Source of the DNA: Natronomonas gomsonensis | Lineage (GTDB): Archaea > Halobacteriota > Halobacteria > Halobacteriales > Haloarculaceae | Direction of reading: 5' to 3' | DNA: 64,000 bases | Assembly (NCBI RefSeq): GCF_013391635.1 | Contig: NZ_JACAWU010000002.1 | Coordinates: 496,001-560,000, forward strand | Part shown: positions 51,456-60,051 of the stretch, one piece after another | Numbering within the stretch: position 1 is the stretch's first letter | Layout of the letters: each line of letters begins with the position of its first letter | Position numbers and translations under genes: made by a program | Notes under the pieces: generated by a model | The model's input: only the letters and a program-made list of their open reading frames with translations | What the model was told of the DNA's origin: nothing | The model's database searches: none

Positions 51456-51774
51456 CTTCTTGACTGCCTTCGACAGGAGAACGAAAACGAGTGACCTGTC
51501 GGCGACACTCTCCCTACTCGGTGACCTCGACAGTGTTGTGGGGGACGTTGTGTTCATTACCACCCAAAAGTGAGACTCCATTATCGTCATCCACGATGTG
51601 TCCCCGTTGGATGCTCACTCTGTCGCCCGATTGGAAGAGAACGATTCAAATATAGTTGCACGCCAAATTCGGGCCCAATTTGGAAAAATAGCATCGTCCC
51701 CGTGTAGATTACATGCTCCGTATATACTCATTCGAGTTCGGTCAATGTTACGAGTGAAACTGGTGATATTGGGT
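51456..51774. other. Non-coding stretch with one possible gene remnant
   Basis: This is the unexplained part of the 466-base region (51309-51774) without an intact gene. On the minus strand, 51514-51618 gives a 34-codon frame ending in a stop (VSIQRGHIVDDDNG, GGNEHNVPHNTVEVTE) that looks like a decayed gene end, preceded in frame by a stop about 30 bases upstream. Nothing else is recognisable. Confidence 0.35.
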
Positions 51775-52908
51775 TCAGATACCCAGCGTCGCCCGAAGCA
51801 TATCTCGGGTTCCGGGGCCGAGCCCGACCGCGAGGATGGCGATGAGAAGCAGGTAGGCGTACCGGGGGCTTTCCTCGAAGATTTCCCGGTCGAACACCCA
51901 GACGACGGCCACCGCGGCTGCGACCTTGATGAGGAGGAAGGGCCAGACGGTGCCGATGGCGTCGGTGAGCCACTCCGGTTGGATGATGCCAGTGTAGCGG
52001 TCGACGGCGGCGTTGACGACGTGTTTCGAGCCGTACTCGACGGGGAGGCCGAGTTCGTCGTGCCAATCGAGGCTCAACACGTTGGCGACGCCGTCGACGG
52101 AGTGTCCCCAGACGACGAGTGGTCCTATTGCTCCGGTGCCGGCGTTGATTTGCGGTGCGTATCGCTCCGAGAGCACCCAAAACGCCGCCGCGATGAGCGT
52201 CGCGCCGACGAGAACGATGACGGCGACGGCGGGGTAGAACCCGACGAGGTCGGAAGTCGCGGAGACGTACAGGAGTGCGGCGAGCGTGACCGCGAGTGCG
52301 ACCGCGCCGACGCCACCGAGTGCGGGTTCGAACTCGTCGATGACGCCTCGCTTCGACAGCGAGATGGTTCCGACGAGCGCGGCGAGCGTGATGGCGAACA
52401 TCGTGAAGTAGATGAACGGGCTGATGATGAGACCGACCGTCGGGAAGGGAATGAGCATCTCCGCGCCTTCTCGGACGAACGTCGCGTTGACATCCTCGAC
52501 GACCCGGAGGGCCCCGCCGAACAGCATGAACGGGAACAGCGCGAAGTAGAACCGTTTGGACATTCGCACGTCGAGTCGGCGGAGCAACAGCAACACCCCG
52601 ACGAGCATGAACACGAGGACGATTGCGTAACTCACCGTCGAGACGGTGGTGTAGCCGGGGGTGACGACGATGCCGTCGGCGCCGGCACAGGCGGTCTGTC
52701 CGTAGAGCCGTTCGGTCACGCCGCCGTCGCGGACGGCACACGTCGCGCCGTGGGCGTCCGCGTCGACGGGCCCCCAGAAGTACCGCCACAGGAACCCGTC
52801 GTAGACGCGTCGCGGGAACGCCAGCGAGCCGACGACCAACGCGACGATGCCACCGAGGAACGTCGCCAGCCACGCACGTTCGGGGTCGAGTCCGTCGGAC
52901 AACTCCAT
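51775..52908 (-). CDS. DUF63 membrane protein
   Basis: 377 residues from the ATG at 52908; the frame's earlier start (52965) is proline-rich shadow sequence. About nine transmembrane helices. The DUF63 hallmarks include FLWRYFWGPVDADAHGATCA near the start, ALRVVEDVNATFV, and WGHSVDGVANVLSLDWHDELGLPVEYGSKH, with conserved His/Asp in membrane-adjacent positions. DUF63 proteins are archaeal membrane proteins of unknown function. Confidence 0.82.
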   Translation of the reverse strand: MELSDGLDPERAWLATFLGGIVALVVGSLAFPRRVYDGFLWRYFWGPVDADAHGATCAVRDGGVTERLYGQTACAGADGIVVTPGYTTVSTVSYAIVLVFMLVGVLLLLRRLDVRMSKRFYFALFPFMLFGGALRVVEDVNATFVREGAEMLIPFPTVGLIISPFIYFTMFAITLAALVGTISLSKRGVIDEFEPALGGVGAVALAVTLAALLYVSATSDLVGFYPAVAVIVLVGATLIAAAFWVLSERYAPQINAGTGAIGPLVVWGHSVDGVANVLSLDWHDELGLPVEYGSKHVVNAAVDRYTGIIQPEWLTDAIGTVWPFLLIKVAAAVAVVWVFDREIFEESPRYAYLLLIAILAVGLGPGTRDMLRATLGI

Positions 52909-52975
52909 GCCCGAATCCCCGGCTTGTGGTGTTTTCACCCTTCCGGTCGCTGGCGAGGGCTGCACACGGCCGGGG

Positions 52976-53767
52976 TTATCGAACGCCCTCGGCTTCTTGG
53001 GCGGCCGCCAGCACCGCGTCGTGAGCCTCGCCGTTGGAGGCGACCAGTCCGCGGCTGTCGTGACGCCAGGGTTCGCCGTCGATGTCGGTGACGACGCCGC
53101 CTGCGGCCTCGATCAAGCCGACACCGACGAGGCTGTCCCACGGCATCACGTGGACGTTCGTAATCACACCGTCGACGGCACCGGCCGCACACAGCGCGAG
53201 TTCGAGTTGGGCAGAGCCGAACCGGCGCATATCGCCGAACCGCTCGACGATACCCGCACAGGCGGTAGCGAACTCCTCGCGGCGGTCGAACTCCCACCAG
53301 ACGGTCGGCACGACGACGAACTCCTCGGGGTCGGTTCGGTCGCTGACCGACAACTCCTCGCCGTTTCGGTGTGCAGTCCCCGAATCGAGGAGGTATGTGT
53401 CCTCCAGTCCGGGACAGACGGTCGCTCCCGCGTGTGGTTCGCCGTCGATCGTCGCCGCGACGCTCGTCGCCCACGTCCGTATCCCCCGAACGAAGTTGTT
53501 CGTCCCGTCGATTGGGTCGACGACCCACGCGGGTCCCTCGTCGGGGACGGCGCCGAGTTCTTCGTCCTCTTCGCCGACGATGGGGTCGTCGAGGTAGTGG
53601 TCCCGAACCGTCGAGACGACCTGCGCCTGGGCGTCGTGGTCGGCTTGGGTCACCACGTCCGTCTTCTGTCCCTTCGTCTCGACGGCGATGCCTTCCCGGA
53701 ACGACCCCGAGGCCACCGCGGCGCCCGCCTCGGCCGCCCGCAAGGCACAGTCCGCACGCTCGCTCAT
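52976..53767 (-). CDS. Inositol-monophosphatase family protein
   Basis: 263 residues. Metal sites: IVGEEDEELG (Glu) and WVVDPIDGTNNFVRGI (Asp-x-x-Asp), then MPWDSLVGVGLIEAAGGVVTD (Asp) near the end, the complete Mg-dependent phosphatase set. Archaeal members hydrolyse inositol-1-phosphate and often fructose-1,6-bisphosphate. It lies 67 bases from the DUF63 gene on the same strand. Confidence 0.92.
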   Translation of the reverse strand: MSERADCALRAAEAGAAVASGSFREGIAVETKGQKTDVVTQADHDAQAQVVSTVRDHYLDDPIVGEEDEELGAVPDEGPAWVVDPIDGTNNFVRGIRTWATSVAATIDGEPHAGATVCPGLEDTYLLDSGTAHRNGEELSVSDRTDPEEFVVVPTVWWEFDRREEFATACAGIVERFGDMRRFGSAQLELALCAAGAVDGVITNVHVMPWDSLVGVGLIEAAGGVVTDIDGEPWRHDSRGLVASNGEAHDAVLAAAQEAEGVR

Positions 53768-53832
53768 ACCGGAACTCCGAAACCGGTGCGGAAAGCGCCA
53801 CCGATTTGCCGACCCGAGTCGCTATATCAGAT

Positions 53833-54096
53833 ATGAACACCCTCGCAAAGCGCATCCACAACATCACGCCCCGTGACGTTCGACTGACGTTCGAAGACGA
53901 CTCGACGGTCGTCTTGGAGATGCGTTCTGCGGAGTTCTTCCAGGAGGCGTTCCAGGCAGAGGGCTTCGACAGCGAGGGAACGACCTACCGGCTGGTAACC
54001 GACGGCGATGACGACCCTCTCGTCGCCGGCCGCGAGACAGACGACGGGTGGTCCTCGGTCGGCGAAGTCGTCTCCGTCGATGCGGCCGAGGACTGA
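53833..54096 (+). CDS. Small conserved haloarchaeal protein
   Basis: 87 residues from the ATG at 53833. Beta-rich (DVRLTFEDDSTVVLEMRSAE), acidic and without cysteine. It has no known motif. It is divergent from the phosphatase gene. The length and composition are typical of soluble haloarchaeal single-domain proteins. Confidence 0.55.
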   Translation: MNTLAKRIHNITPRDVRLTFEDDSTVVLEMRSAEFFQEAFQAEGFDSEGTTYRLVTDGDDDPLVAGRETDDGWSSVGEVVSVDAAED

Positions 54097-54135
54097 CCCC
54101 GAGTTTATGTAGGAAAACGCGGCCACCTTGCCGCG

Positions 54136-54450
54136 ATGCGCTCGATACCTGCGCTCGTAGTCGTCGCACTGCTTTCGATAACGCTCCTCTCCGGGTCGGC
54201 GGTCGCTGCTGACGGTGGTGACACCGCCGTCGTCGACCAGGTCGGCGATGAGTACGCGCTTATTTTCGTCGAGGAGGGCGGCCAACAGGAGGGCCGACTC
54301 GTCGAGACGACCGAGCTGCCCGAAGAGGGGCGTCACCCGAATGCCGTCCTTCGGAAGGTCGACGGCGAGTGGACCTACGACGCCGCCGAGACCGAACGGC
54401 GCTACGAGGCCGCACAGAATCGCTTCGACGAACTCTCGGAGGACCCGTAG
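54136..54450 (+). CDS. Small exported protein
   Basis: 104 residues. MRSIPALVVVALLSITLLSG then SAVAADGG is a Sec signal peptide with a cleavage site after AVA. The mature part (VVDQVGDEYALIFVEEGGQQ, TERRYEAAQNRFDELSEDP) is acidic, with a helical C-terminus. The function is unknown. Confidence 0.65.
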   Translation: MRSIPALVVVALLSITLLSGSAVAADGGDTAVVDQVGDEYALIFVEEGGQQEGRLVETTELPEEGRHPNAVLRKVDGEWTYDAAETERRYEAAQNRFDELSEDP

Positions 54451-54576
54451 CCGTGGCTAGTCGGGCGGTTTCGTGAGGAATCTTGCGAGGGAAGGCCGCT
54501 CCAAGAGCGGTCTTCCGCATGTTGCGTCTCGCGGCACGAGGCCGCTCGACTTCCCGAGGCGCGTGACGCCTCGCCA

Positions 54577-54660
54577 TGCGAGGGAAGGGATTTGAACCCT
54601 CGGACCTCTACAGGAGCGGATCTTGAGTCCGCCGCCGTTTCCGGGCTTGGCTACCCTCGC
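54577..54660 (-). tRNA. tRNA-Leu (anticodon CAA)
   Basis: 84 bases on the minus strand. The acceptor gcgaggg pairs with ccctcgc; the anticodon arm gcgga-ctcaaga-tccgc gives CAA; there is a long variable arm and a T arm with the loop ttcaaat. No duplicated 3' end is found nearby, unlike the other tRNA-Leu. Confidence 0.95.
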
Positions 54661-54751
54661 ACGCAACCGTTCGTGGGAGAGGCGTCGGGTAAAGCGTTGC
54701 GTCTTTCGGTCGAACCGCGCGACCGAAGTACCCGGAGCCGAAAGGTTCGGT

Positions 54752-55201
54752 ATGGCCATCGCTCCACACCTCGTCGAGGAAGACGGCGAACTGAAACTCG
54801 ACGTCTCCGTCGGACAGTCCGGCCGCCGGCAGTTCGCGCTGTCGGACCGCGCTGTAACGATGCTCGTCGACGACCTCGGCTACGGTAACCGCGACGTCGT
54901 CCCGTGGGTCACGACGAAGACGCTGGCGCTCGGCGGCGGCGCGTACCTCTACGACGAGAAGACCGACGCCCGGGAACTGGCGTGGTCGATAACCGGCGCC
55001 GACGGCGGCAAACGCGCCTCGGAGGCGGAACTCCAGCGACTCGCAGAGTACCTCACGAGCGTCGAAATCGACCAACACGCCGTCGAAACCGTCGAAGAAC
55101 ACGTCCGCGAGAGCCCGCTATCGAGGGTCATGTCGCCCGACGACCTCCGGAGCAAACGCCAGCGAATGAACGGCTTGCGCGACATTGCGAAGGACCTGTA
55201 G
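54752..55201 (+). CDS. Conserved haloarchaeal protein, unknown
   Basis: 149 residues from the ATG at 54752. The N-terminal half is beta-rich (ELKLDVSVGQSGRRQFALSD), the C-terminal half helical (RASEAELQRLAEYLTSVEID), and it ends in a basic SKRQRMNGLRDIAKDL. No family is recognised. It is followed after nine bases by the DUF309 gene, probably as one operon. Confidence 0.55.
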   Translation: MAIAPHLVEEDGELKLDVSVGQSGRRQFALSDRAVTMLVDDLGYGNRDVVPWVTTKTLALGGGAYLYDEKTDARELAWSITGADGGKRASEAELQRLAEYLTSVEIDQHAVETVEEHVRESPLSRVMSPDDLRSKRQRMNGLRDIAKDL

Positions 55202-55210
55202 GTTCCGACG

Positions 55211-55690
55211 ATGGACGACCACACCCGTGACTCGAGCGTCGACCCGCCGGCCGGCAACCCGACGGGCTGGCGCTCCGACGGGCAATGGGAACATGCCACG
55301 CTCCGCCAGGCGACCGAACACGGCGTCCGACTGTACAACTCGAAGGCGTTCCACGAGTCACACGACTGTTTCGAAGCGGAGTGGTATAACTACGGCCGTG
55401 GCACCACCGAGAGCAAGTTCCTCCACGGAATGGTTCAGGTCGCCGCCGGCGCCTACAAGCACTTCGACTTCGAGGACGACGGCGGGATGCGCTCGCTGTT
55501 CCGGACGGCGCTGCAGTACTTCCAGGGCGTGCCGGCCGATTTCTACGGCGTCGACGTTCTCGACGTGCGGACCACGCTCACCAACGCGCTCCGGGACCCG
55601 ACGGTCCTCCACGGGTGGCAGATACGCTTCGACGGGACGTTTCCCGAGGCACGCGAAGCGGATTTCCGCTACGCCGAAGGTGTCGACTGA
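55211..55690 (+). CDS. DUF309 protein
   Basis: 159 residues. [37 protein letters not shown] and [20 protein letters not shown] form the conserved helical DUF309 core. The conserved HExHD/FExxW positions suggest metal or ligand binding, but no activity is established. It is nine bases after the preceding gene. Confidence 0.88.
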   Translation: MDDHTRDSSVDPPAGNPTGWRSDGQWEHATLRQATEHGVRLYNSKAFHESHDCFEAEWYNYGRGTTESKFLHGMVQVAAGAYKHFDFEDDGGMRSLFRTALQYFQGVPADFYGVDVLDVRTTLTNALRDPTVLHGWQIRFDGTFPEAREADFRYAEGVD

Positions 55691-55732
55691 CGGCGGCGCA
55701 AGCCGTTTGTGGCCCGCCACCGAACCGCCGGT

Positions 55733-56323
55733 ATGCGCGACCTCGACGAAACCGACAGGCAATTGCTTCGGCTCTTGCTCGACGATGGGAGACGACCGTA
55801 CAGCGATTTGGCCGAGGAGGTGGGGTTGTCGGCACCGGCCGTGAGCGACCGCATCGACCGCCTCCGAGAACTGGGCATCGTCGAGCGATTCACCGTCGAC
55901 ATCGACCGGTCCCGACTCAGCGATGGGGTTCGCGTCGCCGTGACGCTCGAGGTTACGCCCGGTGAAACCCTGGCGGTCCGGGAGGCGCTCGGCTCCGTCG
56001 ACGGCGTCGAACACGTCTTCGCGACCGCAGATAGTCGACTGTTCGTCGTCGCGTCGGTGCCAGACGGCGACGTGGAGCGCCACCTCGCGGCGGCGTTCGA
56101 CACCGGCGAAATCGAGGCCGTGTCGGTGTCGCCGCTCGTGGCCGCCGACTGGCACCCGGCGTTGGGTGAGGCGACGCTCGGCTTGGAGTGTGCCGAGTGC
56201 GGCAACACTGTGACCAGCGAGGGCGTCACTGCAACGCTCGACGGCGAACGCTACGAGTTCTGCTGTGGCTCCTGTGAAGCGCGGTTCGTCGAGCGCTACG
56301 AGGAACTGAAAGAAGGGGCTTAG
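55733..56323 (+). CDS. Lrp/AsnC-type regulator with C-terminal TRASH domain
   Basis: 196 residues from the ATG at 55733. The N-terminal HTH (DETDRQLLRLLLDDGRRPYS, LSAPAVSDRIDRLRELGI) is followed by an AsnC-like alpha/beta domain and a TRASH motif, LECAECGNTVTSEGV then FCCGSCEARFVERY, the Cys-rich heavy-metal sensor of archaeal copper regulators. The related Halobacterium VNG1179C controls a CopA-type ATPase. Here copA and a chaperone gene follow directly. Its stop overlaps the chaperone stop by four bases. Confidence 0.93.
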   Translation: MRDLDETDRQLLRLLLDDGRRPYSDLAEEVGLSAPAVSDRIDRLRELGIVERFTVDIDRSRLSDGVRVAVTLEVTPGETLAVREALGSVDGVEHVFATADSRLFVVASVPDGDVERHLAAAFDTGEIEAVSVSPLVAADWHPALGEATLGLECAECGNTVTSEGVTATLDGERYEFCCGSCEARFVERYEELKEGA

Positions 56324-56517
56324 GCTGACGCTTCGTACCCGGCGTCGTCAACGGCCGCGACCAGGGCTTCGGCGTCGGCATCACCCTCGACGACGACCGT
56401 CCCGGACTCGTGGTCGGCGTCGACGCCGGTGACGCCCGCGACGCCACGAATCGCTTCCTCGACGTTCGCTTCACAGCCGTCACACGCCATGTCTTCGACG
56501 TTCAGCGTCGTTCCCAT
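56320..56517 (-). CDS. Heavy-metal-associated (CopZ-like) chaperone
   Basis: 65 residues from the ATG at 56517, a single HMA domain: [18 protein letters not shown] supplies the CxxC copper site, and [20 protein letters not shown] the remainder. It would pass Cu(I) to CopA. The frame upstream is not coding-like. It is divergent from copA with a 152-base control region. Confidence 0.88.
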   Translation of the reverse strand: MGTTLNVEDMACDGCEANVEEAIRGVAGVTGVDADHESGTVVVEGDADAEALVAAVDDAGYEASA

Positions 56518-56555
56518 GTCCAGTCGTACGGCACCGGCGTTATTGCAGTTTTCCC

Positions 56556-56563
56556 TTTCGAAA
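56556..56563. promoter_or_regulatory. Palindrome TTTCGAAA, site 1 (copA/chaperone intergenic)
   Basis: Perfect 8-bp palindrome, repeated at 56593-56600 with the starts 37 bases apart, in the only A/T-rich part of the divergent region. Candidate operator for the copper regulator. Confidence 0.5.
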
Positions 56564-56592
56564 ACGCAATTTGATTCGGCTTCTGCATTTGA

Positions 56593-56600
56593 TTTCGAAA
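56593..56600. promoter_or_regulatory. Palindrome TTTCGAAA, site 2 (copA/chaperone intergenic)
   Basis: Second copy of the palindrome. Between the copies is a further imperfect direct repeat (gcaatttgatt and gcatttgattt). Confidence 0.5.
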
Positions 56601-56669
56601 GTTTCGTGTGTTGTAGTGACCAGTATTCGAGGGACAAACCGCATCAACGAGGGACCCGTAGGGACATCC

Positions 56670-59240
56670 ATGACCAGACGAGAGCGCATCGGCGTTGGCG
56701 GGATGCACTGTGCGACGTGTTCGGAAACCATCGCCGACGCGGTCGAATCACTCGACGGCGTCTCGGAGGCGTCGGCGAACTACGCGACCGACGATACCAC
56801 GGTCGGGTACGACCCCGAGGAAGTGTCGCTGTCGGCCATCTACGAAGCAATCGAGTCGGCTGGCTACGACCCCACTCTCGAACGCCGAACCATCGAAATC
56901 GTCGGCATGCACTGTACGAACTGCTCGGAAACCGTCGAGGACGCACTCGATGGGCTCCCGGGCGTCGTCCGTGCCGACGTGAACTATGCAACCGACGAGG
57001 CCACCGTCGAGTACAACCCCGAATCGTTCTCGCTGGACACCGCTTACGAGGCCATCGAGGACTCTGGCTACGAGCCGGTGCGAGACACCGGCGACGACTC
57101 GACGGACGAAGCCGGCGAGTCGCCCGCCGAACGAGAACTCCGGAAACAGCGCCGCCTCGTCATCGGCGGCGGCGTCCTCACCGCGCCGTTCATCTATCTG
57201 ATGGCGACGATGGTGACGCCGCTTCCGCGGCCGGAATCGCTGTTCGGCGTCGACTTCGGGATTATCGAATTCGCCATTGCGACCGCGCTGATGGCGACGC
57301 TGGGCCGTGAGTTCCTCGTCGGCGCCTACAAGGCCACCCGCAACCGCACCGCGAACATGGACACGCTGGTCGCCGTCGGTACCAGCGCGGGATACCTGTT
57401 CAGCACGGCCGTTCTCGTCTTCGACCTTCCCGCGGGACTGTACTTCGAAGCGGTCGCGTTCATCCTCTGGTTCATCACCGTGGGCAACTGGCTGGAGGCC
57501 CGCTCGAAGGCCCAGGCCTCCGACGCCCTCAAGGAGTTGTTGCAGATGGAAGCCGAGGAGGCGACGGTTATTCGAGACGGAGAGGAACTCACCGTTCCGC
57601 TGTCGGAGGTCGAAGTCGGCGACCGGATGAAGGTCCGACCGGGTGAACGAATCCCGACCGACGGCGTCGTCCGCGACGGTCAATCCGCCGTCGACGAGTC
57701 GATGCTGACCGGCGAGTCCGTTCCCGTCGAGAAATCGCCCGGCGACGAGGTCGTCGGGTCGACGGTCAACGAAAACGGCGTCCTCGTCGTCGAGGCGACG
57801 AAAGTCGGCTCCGATACCGCCATCCAGCAAATCGTCCGCCGGGTGAAGGAAGCCCAGTCGCGACAGCCCGACATCCAGCGAGTGGCGGATACCGTCAGCG
57901 CCTACTTCGTTCCGGCGGTGTTGATTAACGCCGTCGTCTGGGCGACGCTGTGGTATCTGTTCCCCGGACAGCTGTACGGAATCGTCGAACTGCTCCCGTT
58001 CGGTCAAGTGGGCGGCGGCCCGGTCGTGGGCGGCGTCCCGCTGTTCGAGTTCTCGATGATCGTGTTTGCCTCGGCGGTGCTCATCGCCTGTCCCTGTGCC
58101 CTTGGGCTCGCGACCCCCGCAGCGACGATGGTCGGCTCGACCATCTCCGCGAAGAACGGCGTCCTGTTCAAGGGCGGTGACGTACTCGAACAGGTTCGAG
58201 AAGTGGATGCCGTCGTCTTCGACAAGACCGGAACGCTCACTGAGGGCGAGATGTCCCTGACCGATGTCGTTGCCATCGAGAGCGCCAACGCTCCTCGCGC
58301 CGACGGTGGCGCGCTTCTGGAGCCCGAAATCGACGAGTCGTTCGTCCTCGAAGTCGCTGCGAGCGCCGAATCCGGGTCGGAACACCCCCTCGGAGAGGCC
58401 ATCGTCGACGGCGCCGAGGAACGGGGCATCGACCTCCAGCCGGTCGAGTCTTTCGAGAACGTCCCCGGAAAGGGCGTCCGAGCGACGACGGAGTACGGCG
58501 AGGTGCTGGTCGGAAATCGGGCGCTACTCACGGAGTCAGGTATCGACACAGACCCTGCCGACGAGGCGATGGAACGGCTCGAACGCGAGGGCAAGACGGC
58601 GATGTTGGTCGCCGTGGGCGGGTCGGTCGTCGGCGTCGTCGCCACTGCCGACACCGTCCGCCCGACTGCCAAGGAAACGGTCGCGGCGCTGACCGAACGT
58701 GACTACGACGTGTACATGATTACCGGCGACAACGAGCGGACGGCCCGCGCCGTCGCCGAGGAGGTCGGTATCCCTGCCGAGAACGTCCACGCGGGCGTCC
58801 TTCCCGAGGAGAAGGCCGACGAAATCGAGGCCATCCAGTCGGACGGCATCCGAGCGATGATGGTCGGCGACGGCGTCAACGACGCCCCGGCGCTGACGAC
58901 CGCCCACATCGGCGTCGCCATCGGCTCTGGGACCGACGTGGCGATGGAAGCCGCGGACGTGACGCTGATGCGGTCGGACCCCGCCGACGTGCTGAAGGCA
59001 ATCCGGGTTTCGCAGGCCACCATCTCGAAGGTGTGGCAGAACCTGTTTTGGGCGCTCGGCTACAACGCGGCGCTCATCCCGGTCGCATCGCTCGGCCTCC
59101 TGAATCCGGCACTGGCGGGTGCGGCGATGGCTGCCTCCAGCGTCTCGGTGATGTCCAACAGCCTCGCGTTCGCCCAGTACACGCCCGACCACGACTACGT
59201 CCCGTTGCCGTTGCGGCCCATCGCGGCGCTCCGACGGTAA
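56670..59240 (+). CDS. copA: Copper P-type ATPase
   Basis: 856 residues from the ATG at 56670; the 33 codons before it overlap the control region. Two HMA domains (GMHCATC near residue 14, GMHCTNC near residue 80), then eight-helix P1B architecture: [11 protein letters not shown] (about 346), the CPC motif in [12 protein letters not shown] (about 472), the phosphorylated Asp in [11 protein letters not shown] (about 517), [15 protein letters not shown] and [10 protein letters not shown]. It exports Cu(I). The CPC motif and local regulator support copper rather than Zn/Cd. Confidence 0.95.
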   Translation: MTRRERIGVGGMHCATCSETIADAVESLDGVSEASANYATDDTTVGYDPEEVSLSAIYEAIESAGYDPTLERRTIEIVGMHCTNCSETVEDALDGLPGVVRADVNYATDEATVEYNPESFSLDTAYEAIEDSGYEPVRDTGDDSTDEAGESPAERELRKQRRLVIGGGVLTAPFIYLMATMVTPLPRPESLFGVDFGIIEFAIATALMATLGREFLVGAYKATRNRTANMDTLVAVGTSAGYLFSTAVLVFDLPAGLYFEAVAFILWFITVGNWLEARSKAQASDALKELLQMEAEEATVIRDGEELTVPLSEVEVGDRMKVRPGERIPTDGVVRDGQSAVDESMLTGESVPVEKSPGDEVVGSTVNENGVLVVEATKVGSDTAIQQIVRRVKEAQSRQPDIQRVADTVSAYFVPAVLINAVVWATLWYLFPGQLYGIVELLPFGQVGGGPVVGGVPLFEFSMIVFASAVLIACPCALGLATPAATMVGSTISAKNGVLFKGGDVLEQVREVDAVVFDKTGTLTEGEMSLTDVVAIESANAPRADGGALLEPEIDESFVLEVAASAESGSEHPLGEAIVDGAEERGIDLQPVESFENVPGKGVRATTEYGEVLVGNRALLTESGIDTDPADEAMERLEREGKTAMLVAVGGSVVGVVATADTVRPTAKETVAALTERDYDVYMITGDNERTARAVAEEVGIPAENVHAGVLPEEKADEIEAIQSDGIRAMMVGDGVNDAPALTTAHIGVAIGSGTDVAMEAADVTLMRSDPADVLKAIRVSQATISKVWQNLFWALGYNAALIPVASLGLLNPALAGAAMAASSVSVMSNSLAFAQYTPDHDYVPLPLRPIAALRR

Positions 59241-59294
59241 GTCGGCCCTCGGTCGGACTACAGCCCTTTTGTCGTCGGCCATCGGAGACGTGGT

Positions 59295-59954
59295 ATGGAC
59301 GTGTTCATCAACGCCGCGGTCAGCGCCGACGGCAAACTCTCCTCTCGGCGGCGCGAGCAAATCGCCATCAGCGGCGAGGCGGACTTCGCCCGCGTCGACC
59401 GCTTGCGAGCGGAAGCAGACGCCGTGATGGTCGGCGTCGGGACCGTGTTGGCCGATGACCCTTCCCTGCACCGTCACGACGAGAGCCACCGCAGAGATGT
59501 TCGAGGCACCGATTCTGACCCACCTGTTCGCGTCGTCGCGGATTCCCGATGTCGAACGCCAGCCGACGCTTCCGTACTCGCCGGCGACCGCGAGACGTAC
59601 GTGTTGACGAGCGAGGCTGCGCCCGAACGACGCCGAGAGGCCCTCGAAGCCGCCGGCGCGACGCTGGTCGTCGCAGGGGCCGAACGCGTCGACCTTTCGG
59701 GGGCCTTTACGGCCCTCGAAGCCGACGGCATCGACCGACTCATGGTCGAAGGTGGCGGCGAACTCATCTTCTCGCTGTTCGAAGCCGGCCTCGTCGACGA
59801 CTGTTCGGTGTACGTCGGAAACCTCGTCATCGGCGGCCGGGAGGCGCCGACGCTGGCCGACGGCGAGGGGTTCGTCGACGATTTCCCGGAGTTGGAACTC
59901 GATGGTGTAGAACGAATCGACGACGGCGTCGTCCTCCAGTGGACCGTACCGTAG
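59295..59954 (+). CDS. RibG-C-type pyrimidine reductase (riboflavin/F420 pathway)
   Basis: 219 residues. VFINAAVSADGKLSSRRREQ opens the dihydrofolate reductase-like fold. Then VMVGVGTVLADDPSLHRHD, PVRVVADSRCRTPADASVLA and LMVEGGGELIFSLFEAGLVD follow, as in 2,5-diamino-6-ribosylamino-4(3H)-pyrimidinone 5'-phosphate reductase (ArfC) of archaea. It reduces the ribosyl intermediate with NAD(P)H on the way to riboflavin and F420. Confidence 0.88.
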   Translation: MDVFINAAVSADGKLSSRRREQIAISGEADFARVDRLRAEADAVMVGVGTVLADDPSLHRHDESHRRDVRGTDSDPPVRVVADSRCRTPADASVLAGDRETYVLTSEAAPERRREALEAAGATLVVAGAERVDLSGAFTALEADGIDRLMVEGGGELIFSLFEAGLVDDCSVYVGNLVIGGREAPTLADGEGFVDDFPELELDGVERIDDGVVLQWTVP

Positions 59955-60051
59955 GCTGTCCGTGTCGGTCCCCGTCGTGCCGTCGCTTGTCGATGCAGAT
60001 GGATTTACAACCGGCCCTTTCGACTGATACGGCAGGACCGACCCTCCACCC

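Noticed and set aside
54577..54660. Insertion at the second tRNA-Leu
   Set aside because: No repeat of its 3' end was seen in the flanking sequence, and the neighbouring genes look native.
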